Source: CBDEGK01 sp965237855 (GTDB taxonomy: Bacteria; Pseudomonadota; Gammaproteobacteria; Pseudomonadales; Halieaceae). From it: a stretch of 64,000 nt of DNA. The position numbers were made by a program, and so were the translations under genes. Shown in pieces: positions 56,663 through 64,000 of this stretch. The DNA is taken from the NCBI GenBank assembly GCA_965237855.1, contig CBDEGK010000004.1, positions 124,001 to 188,000 of the forward strand. The letters run 5' to 3'. The notes under the pieces were generated by a model, which was not told the origin of the DNA, made no database searches, and was given only the letters and a program-made list of their open reading frames with translations. The first letter of the stretch is position 1. Each line of letters begins with the position of its first letter.

Positions 56663-58603
56663 TCAGCTGCTCAGTTCCAGCAACAACTTGTTCAGGCGCG
56701 AGACATAGGCGGCCGGATCATTCAGTTGACCGCCCTCTGCCAACAGGGCCTGGTCGAAAATGACACTGGCCAGATCGGCAAAGCGATCTTCATCACTTTC
56801 CCCATCCAGCTTTTCCAGCAATGGATGAGCCGGGTTCACTTCGAGAATAGGCTTGGAATCCGGTACGTCCTGACCCGCGGCCTCCATGATACGCCGCATC
56901 TGTGCACCCATGTCGTGATTACCGACCACCAGGCAGGCCGGCGACTCGGTCAATCGGGAGGTCGCACGCACTTCCTGCACCTGTTCAGCCAGCGCCGTTT
57001 GCAAACGCTCGACCAGCCCTTCACTGGCTTTGGCCAGCTCTTCCTGCGCCTTCTTGTCATCCTCAGACAACTCTCCCAGGTCCAGTTCGCCACGGGCGAC
57101 ATCCTGGAACTGCTTACCATCAAATTCCTGCAGATGATTCATCAACCAGTCGTCGACCCGGTCTGACAGTAATAGCACCTCGATGCCTTTCTTACGGAAT
57201 ACCTCCAGGTGGGGGCTGTTGCGCGCGGTATTGAAGTTTTCCGCCACCACGTAGAAGATTTTGTCCTGACCCTCCTGTAAACGAGAGACATAGCCCTCCA
57301 GGGATTGATCCTGCACCTCCAGATCCGTCCGGGTGGTGGAGAAGCGCAGCAGTTTGGAAATTTTCTCCTTGTTGGAGAAATCCTCGGCGGGGCCCTCTTT
57401 TAACACCTGGCCGAATTCCTTCCAGAAGTCGGCGTAGTCGTCACCGTTCTCTGCCTTGGCCATTTTGCCCAGCATGTCCAACACCCGCTTGGTCAGGGCC
57501 GAGCGCATGGATTCAACCGCCGGATCCTGTTGCAGAATTTCCCGCGAAACATTGAGTGACAAGTCATTGGAATCGACTACGCCCTTCACAAAACGCAGGT
57601 ACGAGGGCAGGAACTGCTCCGCCTCGTCCATGATGAAGGTACGCTGTACATAGAGCTTGAGGCCCCGGGACATCTCCCGATTCCACATATCGAAGGGCGC
57701 GCGTTTGGGGATATATATCAGGCTGGTGTACTCAAGTTTGCCCTCAACCCGGTTGTGACTCCAGCGCTGGGGTGCCTCGAAATCGTGGGAGATATGCTTG
57801 TAGAACTCCTGGTACTCCTCGTCGGACACCTCACTGCGACTGCGTGTCCACAGTGCCGTGGCCTCGTTTACCGCCTCAAACTCGGGTGCCACATCCGCCG
57901 CCGGCGCTTCTTCGTCCTCGGCCAGGGGCTCTTCACTTTGTGCTGCTGGCGCCGCGGGCTTCTCCATCATTACGGGTACGGAGATATGATCCGAGTATTT
58001 CTTGATGACACTGCGTACGCGCCAGTCATCTGCAAATTCACTGCAACCATCTTTCAAGTGCAGCACAATGCGGGTTCCGCGATCGTGTTTTTCGACGCTC
58101 TCAACGCTGAAATCCGCCTCACCGGCAGACTCCCAGTGCACCGCTTCTTCAGCGCTGTCACCGGCCCGCCGGCTGAACACCTCGACCCGTTCGGCGACGA
58201 TAAATGACGAGTAAAAGCCGACCCCAAACTGACCGATTAATTGCGAGTCTTTTTGCTGGTCACCGGTCAGCGCCTCGAGGAACTGGGCTGTGCCCGATTT
58301 GGCGATCGTGCCGAGGTTCTCGATAACCTCATCCCGGCTCATGCCGATGCCGTTGTCACTGAGGGTGATGGTGCCGGCCTCTTTATCCACCTCAACCTGA
58401 ATGGCGAGGTCGGTGTCCCCTTCCAGCAAGGCGCTGTCTGAGAGGCTTTCAAAGCGCAGTTTGTCGATGGCATCCGAGGCGTTTGAGATCAATTCGCGCA
58501 GGAAAATTTCCCGGTTGCTGTAGAGGGAGTGAATCATCAACTGCAGCAGTTGTTTGGCTTCGGTCTGAAATCCCAGGGTTTCCTTGCTGGCATCAGCGGT
58601 CAT
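56663..58603 (-). CDS. htpG: Chaperone HtpG (Hsp90)
   Basis: 646 residues. GHKL ATPase domain [14 protein letters not shown] near 38, [28 protein letters not shown], middle domain FKYLRF-like [20 protein letters not shown] and the client/dimerisation C-terminus. An acidic insertion (about 225-245, [14 protein letters not shown]) marks the linker between N and middle domains. Promoter is a clear heat-shock type. Confidence 0.98.
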   Translation of the reverse strand: MTADASKETLGFQTEAKQLLQLMIHSLYSNREIFLRELISNASDAIDKLRFESLSDSALLEGDTDLAIQVEVDKEAGTITLSDNGIGMSRDEVIENLGTIAKSGTAQFLEALTGDQQKDSQLIGQFGVGFYSSFIVAERVEVFSRRAGDSAEEAVHWESAGEADFSVESVEKHDRGTRIVLHLKDGCSEFADDWRVRSVIKKYSDHISVPVMMEKPAAPAAQSEEPLAEDEEAPAADVAPEFEAVNEATALWTRSRSEVSDEEYQEFYKHISHDFEAPQRWSHNRVEGKLEYTSLIYIPKRAPFDMWNREMSRGLKLYVQRTFIMDEAEQFLPSYLRFVKGVVDSNDLSLNVSREILQQDPAVESMRSALTKRVLDMLGKMAKAENGDDYADFWKEFGQVLKEGPAEDFSNKEKISKLLRFSTTRTDLEVQDQSLEGYVSRLQEGQDKIFYVVAENFNTARNSPHLEVFRKKGIEVLLLSDRVDDWLMNHLQEFDGKQFQDVARGELDLGELSEDDKKAQEELAKASEGLVERLQTALAEQVQEVRATSRLTESPACLVVGNHDMGAQMRRIMEAAGQDVPDSKPILEVNPAHPLLEKLDGESDEDRFADLASVIFDQALLAEGGQLNDPAAYVSRLNKLLLELSS

Positions 58604-58637
58604 CGGGGTATTCTCCTATAATTAACAGATAGCCCGT

Positions 58638-58665
58638 ATATGGGGGCTACTCGACAGGTTTCAAG
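58638..58665 (-). promoter_or_regulatory. Heat-shock (sigma32) promoter of htpG
   Basis: Minus strand CTTGAAA (58659-58665), a 13-bp spacer and CCCCATAT (58638-58645), 35 bp upstream of the htpG start. Both boxes match the sigma32 consensus exactly. Confidence 0.9.
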
Positions 58666-58701
58666 GCCATAAATGCGGCCCCAGCCAGGAGGAATGCCAG
58701 T

Positions 58702-60105
58702 ATGCAACAATTATCCGGTATGGATGCCATGTTCGTGCACCAGGAAACTGCTCGAACGCCCATGCACATCACCGCCGTGATGATCTACGACCCCTCGACG
58801 GCGCCGGACAAGCCGGTTCGATTCAAGCAGATTCTGCAGACTTTCGGCTATAATTTACACAAATCACCGCTTTTTCGTCGCAAGTTGGCAACCGTTCCCT
58901 GGAACCTGGACAATCCCTATTGGCTCGAAGACGGTAAATTCGACCTCGAATACCACGTCCGCCACGTGTCCCTGCCGAAACCGGGCGATTGGCGCCAGTT
59001 CTGTATTCTCATGGCACGCCTACATGCCCACGGCCTGGATATGAAGCGACCGCTGTGGGAGGCCTACGTGATAGGGGGGCTGAGTAATGTTAAAGATCTG
59101 CCCGACGACGCCTTCGCCGTTCTGCTCAAGATACATCACTCCGCCATTGACGGGGTTTCAGCCGCGGAAACCATTAACGCCATCCATACCCTGGAACCGG
59201 TGTTGGCCAGGCCGCCGCGCGCTGATGACTGGGCCGGCGAAGCGGAACCCAATGCCACCAGCCTTGCTGCGCGCGGCTATTTTCGCAATATGACCAAACC
59301 GGTGAAGCTGATAGGACAGGTCAGCAAACTGGTGGGGCAATTGAGCCAACAGGTTGACAAGGACAAAGCCGCGCGCACCGACAGTCGCACGCGAACACGT
59401 TTCAATGCGCGTATTTCGCCGCATCGGGTCTGTGATGGCGTGCGCCTGGATCTGGCCGAGGTCAAGGCGATCAAGAACGCCGTGCCCAATGTCACCGTCA
59501 ATGACGTGGTTATCGCCATCGTCGGTGGTGCCATGCGCCAATATCTGCAGGCCAAGGATGAACTGCCCTTTGACTCACTGGGCGCAGCGGCGCCGATCAG
59601 CGTACGCTCGGAAGACGAGATGGGCTCTGGCGGCAACCAGATCAGCGCCATGACCCTGAGCATGCGCACCGATATAGAAAATCCCCTGGAGCGGCTTGAG
59701 GCCATTCACGAACACGCCATGGAGTCGAAGGCTTACGCCAATGCCATGGGCGCCCACACCCTCAGCAGCATCGCCGACAACATTTCAGCGCGTATGGGCA
59801 GTCTCGGCGTCCGCGCTATCACCGCGGCAACACTATTGCAGGAGATGCCACTACCGGCGCACACCGTGGTATCCAATGTGCCCGGACCGCAACAACCCCT
59901 GTATATGAGTGGTGCACGCCTGCACAGCGTCATCGGCCTGGGGCCGCTGCTGGACAATATGGGCCTGTTTCACGGCGTCATGAGCATCGCCGGGCTACTC
60001 ACCATCACTTTCTGTGCCTGTCGCGAGATGATGCCCGATCCCGAATTCTATACCCAGTGCCTGCAGGATTCCTTCGACGAGTTGAAGGTCCTTACCATCC
60101 AGTAA
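58702..60105 (+). CDS. Wax ester synthase/diacylglycerol acyltransferase (WS/DGAT)
   Basis: 467 residues, normal length. Makes wax esters or triacylglycerols for storage. Catalytic HHxxxDG in [16 protein letters not shown] near residue 143, [20 protein letters not shown] early and [16 protein letters not shown] late, both conserved. Divergent from htpG over 98 bp with AGGAGG before the start; 3' end overlaps sucD by 14 bp. Substrate chain preference cannot be read. Confidence 0.95.
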   Translation: MQQLSGMDAMFVHQETARTPMHITAVMIYDPSTAPDKPVRFKQILQTFGYNLHKSPLFRRKLATVPWNLDNPYWLEDGKFDLEYHVRHVSLPKPGDWRQFCILMARLHAHGLDMKRPLWEAYVIGGLSNVKDLPDDAFAVLLKIHHSAIDGVSAAETINAIHTLEPVLARPPRADDWAGEAEPNATSLAARGYFRNMTKPVKLIGQVSKLVGQLSQQVDKDKAARTDSRTRTRFNARISPHRVCDGVRLDLAEVKAIKNAVPNVTVNDVVIAIVGGAMRQYLQAKDELPFDSLGAAAPISVRSEDEMGSGGNQISAMTLSMRTDIENPLERLEAIHEHAMESKAYANAMGAHTLSSIADNISARMGSLGVRAITAATLLQEMPLPAHTVVSNVPGPQQPLYMSGARLHSVIGLGPLLDNMGLFHGVMSIAGLLTITFCACREMMPDPEFYTQCLQDSFDELKVLTIQ

Positions 60106-60964
60106 TTTCAGCTAAGCCGCTGCCGATATCTGCCAGGGAGCGTACAGTTTTTACACCGGCGTCTTCGAGGGCGGCAAATTTCTCGTCAGCGGTGCCTTTG
60201 CCACCGGAGATAATCGCACCGGCGTGACCCATGCGCTTACCCTTGGGCGCGGTTACGCCGGCAATATAGGAAACCACTGGCTTGCTGACATTGGCCTTGA
60301 TGTAAGCCGCTGCCTCTTCCTCGGCGGTACCACCGATTTCGCCGATCATGACGATGGCCTCGGTGGCGGGATCATTTTCGAACATCTCCAGCACATCGAT
60401 AAAGTTGGAACCCGGGATAGGATCTCCGCCAATACCGACACAGGTCGACTGTCCATAGCCGGCATCCGTGGTTTGCTTGACCGCTTCATAGGTCAGGGTG
60501 CCGGAACGCGAGACGATACCGACTTTGCCCGGCAGGTGGATGCTGCCCGGCATAATGCCAATTTTACTCTCCCCTGGGGTGATGACGCCGGGGCAGTTGG
60601 GGCCAATCAGGCGGACATTCAATTCGTCACACTTGACCTTGGCTTCCAGCATATCGAGGGTGGGAATACCCTCGGTGATGCAGACAATCAACTTGATGCC
60701 GCCATTGGCGGCTTCCAGGATTGAATCTTTGCAAAAGGGAGCCGGTACGTAGATTACAGAAGCATCGGCGCCAGTGGCGGCAACCGCTTCGACAACCGTG
60801 TTAAAAACCGGCAGGCCCAGGTGTTCCTGGCCGCCTTTGCCCGGGGTGACACCGCCAACCATCTGGGTGCCGTACTCGATGGCCTGTTCAGAGTGGAAGG
60901 TTCCCTGGGAACCGGTGAAACCCTGGCAGATTACCTTGGTGTTCTTGTCGATCAGAATACTCAT
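60092..60964 (-). CDS. sucD: Succinyl-CoA ligase, alpha subunit
   Basis: 290 residues. CoA-binding N-terminus ([20 protein letters not shown]), [17 protein letters not shown], and active-site His in [18 protein letters not shown] near 245. Starts in a 4-bp overlap with sucC. Confidence 0.98.
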   Translation of the reverse strand: MSILIDKNTKVICQGFTGSQGTFHSEQAIEYGTQMVGGVTPGKGGQEHLGLPVFNTVVEAVAATGADASVIYVPAPFCKDSILEAANGGIKLIVCITEGIPTLDMLEAKVKCDELNVRLIGPNCPGVITPGESKIGIMPGSIHLPGKVGIVSRSGTLTYEAVKQTTDAGYGQSTCVGIGGDPIPGSNFIDVLEMFENDPATEAIVMIGEIGGTAEEEAAAYIKANVSKPVVSYIAGVTAPKGKRMGHAGAIISGGKGTADEKFAALEDAGVKTVRSLADIGSGLAEITGW

Positions 60965-62130
60965 GAGTTGCCCTCCGCAGCTTTAACTGACTGCTGCGCA
61001 GCGTCGGTCAGACTTTCTGCAGCAATGATGTTCAAGCCACTGTCGGCCAGCAGCTTGCGGCCCAGTTCGGCGCTATTGCCTTCCAGGCGCACGACTACCG
61101 GCACTTCGACGCCAACTTCTTCAACCGCACCGATTATGCCCTCGGCGATCAGGTCGCAGCGAACAATGCCGCCGAAGATGTTGACCAGCACGGCTTTAAC
61201 ATTGTCGTCGGAGAGAATGATCTTGAATGCCTCTGTGACCCGTTCCTTGGTGGCACCACCGCCGACATCGAGGAAGTTGGCCGGGAAGCCACCGTGCAGG
61301 GCGACGATATCCATCGTACCCATGGCCAGGCCAGCACCGTTGACCATACAACCAATGCTGCCATCCAGGGCCACGTAGTTCAGCTCCCACTGGGCAGCAT
61401 GAGCTTCTCGCTCATCTTCCTGGCTGGGATCGTGCATGGCGCGCACGTCAGCCTGGCGATAAAGCGCATTACCATCAATTCCGAGTTTGGCGTCGAGGCA
61501 GTGCAGATTCCCCTCTTCGGTGATGACCAGTGGGTTGATCTCAATTAACGCCAGGTCTTTGTCCTGGAACATCTGCGCCAGGCCCATGAATATTTTCACG
61601 AACTGCTTGATTTGCTCACCTTCCAGGCCCAGCTGGAAAGCCAGCTCGCGGCCCTGGTAGGGCTGGGGTCCACTGAGGGGATCGATGACAGCCCGCAGTA
61701 TTTTTTCAGGGGTTTCTTCGGCCACCTTCTCGATCTCCACACCACCCTCGGTGGAGGCCATGAAAACGATGCGACGGCTGCTGCGATCCACCACGGCGCC
61801 AAGATAGAGTTCTTCGGCGATGTCGGTGCAGGTCTCAACCAGGATTTTGCTGACTAGCTGGCCACTTGCATCAGTCTGGTAGGTGACCATGTTCTTGCCC
61901 AACCATTGCTGAGCGAACTCCCGGATTTCCTCCTTGGTTTTAACCAACTTGACGCCGCCGGCCTTACCGCGACCACCGGCGTACACCTGGGCTTTTACCA
62001 CCCACGTATCTCCGCCGATACGATCCGCCGCTTCCGCGGCCTCTTGCGGTGTGTCCACTGCATACCCCTGTGAAACCGGCAATCCATACTCAGCAAAGAG
62101 CTGCTTGCCCTGATATTCATGAAGATTCAT
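60961..62130 (-). CDS. sucC: Succinyl-CoA ligase, beta subunit
   Basis: 389 residues. [19 protein letters not shown] start, ATP-grasp domain with [18 protein letters not shown] and [19 protein letters not shown]-terminal [17 protein letters not shown]. Follows lpd after 134 bp in which I see no other feature. Confidence 0.98.
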   Translation of the reverse strand: MNLHEYQGKQLFAEYGLPVSQGYAVDTPQEAAEAADRIGGDTWVVKAQVYAGGRGKAGGVKLVKTKEEIREFAQQWLGKNMVTYQTDASGQLVSKILVETCTDIAEELYLGAVVDRSSRRIVFMASTEGGVEIEKVAEETPEKILRAVIDPLSGPQPYQGRELAFQLGLEGEQIKQFVKIFMGLAQMFQDKDLALIEINPLVITEEGNLHCLDAKLGIDGNALYRQADVRAMHDPSQEDEREAHAAQWELNYVALDGSIGCMVNGAGLAMGTMDIVALHGGFPANFLDVGGGATKERVTEAFKIILSDDNVKAVLVNIFGGIVRCDLIAEGIIGAVEEVGVEVPVVVRLEGNSAELGRKLLADSGLNIIAAESLTDAAQQSVKAAEGNS

Positions 62131-62264
62131 GCTTCTCTATCCGTCAACTGTGTTTTTGTACTGAACTGGCGTGGGTTGGAACTGATCCCCGCCCCCAATA
62201 TTATTATGCTGGGATGCTGAAAAAGCGGCGCCCATTTTCTATGAAAAGGCACCTTATCGCAACT

Positions 62265-63710
<1,446 letters not shown>

Positions 63711-63714
63711 TCAA

Positions 63715-64000
63715 TTAAAGTTGCAGCAGGATACGGGCGGGATCTTCAATCAGATCCTTGACTGCAACCAGGAATTGCACCGCGTCCTTGCCATCGATCA
63801 AGCGATGATCATAGGACAGGGCCAGGTACATCATGGGAAGAATAACCACCTCGCCATTTACCGCCATGGGGCGGTCCTGAATTTTGTGCATGCCCAGAAT
63901 GCCCGCCTGCGGAGGATTGAGGATGGGGGTCGACATCAGCGAACCAAAGACGCCGCCATTGGTCAGCGTAAAAGTGCCGCCTGTCATTTCCTCGATACTG
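63715..64000 (-). CDS. sucB: Dihydrolipoyl succinyltransferase (E2), C-terminal end only
   Basis: Partial: 95 residues to the stop, the start lies past the right edge. Contains [20 protein letters not shown], then [20 protein letters not shown] with the catalytic DHRxxDG, and ends ARILLQL. Order sucB-lpd-sucC-sucD is that of the TCA operon. Confidence 0.96.
   Translation of the reverse strand, partial: SIEEMTGGTFTLTNGGVFGSLMSTPILNPPQAGILGMHKIQDRPMAVNGEVVILPMMYLALSYDHRLIDGKDAVQFLVAVKDLIEDPARILLQL

Overview
The window is a dense, moderately GC-rich stretch of a gammaproteobacterial chromosome made mostly of housekeeping genes. Complete Na+-translocating NADH:quinone reductase genes, a wax-ester/diacylglycerol acyltransferase, a methylthioinosine phosphorylase and an order (comEC, lolCDE, nqr, gap, mfd, csiV, lexA, topA) that resembles Pseudomonas from memory suggest a marine relative in the Cellvibrionales/Halieaceae neighbourhood. 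That placement is inference. I see no insertion sequence, prophage, CRISPR array or other large mobile element.

Layout. 1-14.5 kb: the 3' part of comEC, a divergent DUF2062 membrane protein, then on the minus strand the lipoprotein exporter lolC-lolD-lolE downstream of the Na+-NQR set nqrA-B-C-D-E-F-apbE-nqrM, and an extended GAPDH. 14.5-20 kb: mfd and csiV, convergent with methylthioinosine phosphorylase. 20-24.7 kb: a small acidic protein, a REP-like palindrome, lexA with two SOS boxes, and topA. 24.8-28.6 kb: universal stress protein, amtB with a glutaredoxin-like gene, and an IclR regulator with a SpoU methyltransferase. 28.6-37.1 kb: one long minus-strand run dnaX-ybaB-recR-rnd-ycgL-ycgN followed by a membrane protein, a secreted VWA protein, a MoxR ATPase and a CoxE-like VWA protein. 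37.1-40.8 kb: 4.5S RNA, tRNA-Ser, queF with a YadGH-like ABC exporter, tRNA-Glu, a decayed tRNA-Gly copy and an intact tRNA-Gly. 40.9-44.1 kb: a DUF2807 protein with a GntR/YtrA-type regulator and an ABC exporter. 44.1-51 kb: msrB and a long minus-strand run (secreted methyltransferase-like protein, yheU, tusA, epmC, xni-like nuclease, pdxB, NAD-kinase-like protein, rRNA methyltransferase-like). 51-58.6 kb: gcvR-like, aroC-prmB, folE, gpsA-sixA and htpG. 58.7-64 kb: a WS/DGAT acyltransferase, then sucB(partial)-lpd-sucC-sucD of the TCA cycle.

The strongest non-gene signals are regulatory. dnaX carries an E. coli-like programmed -1 frameshift cassette (Shine-Dalgarno-like stimulator, A AAA AAG, immediate -1 stop, hairpin), which should make a 387-residue gamma form. 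The promoters of lexA (two tandem SOS boxes) and htpG (a near-perfect sigma32 site) are very clear. Seven of ten convergent gene pairs overlap at their 3' ends. No wholly novel system is evident. The best candidates for under-described biology are the MoxR/VWA membrane module attached to the dnaX-recR run, and the DUF2807/GntR/ABC module. No gene-free stretch longer than about 300 bases exists apart from the tRNA region at 40.4-40.9 kb, which is annotated.
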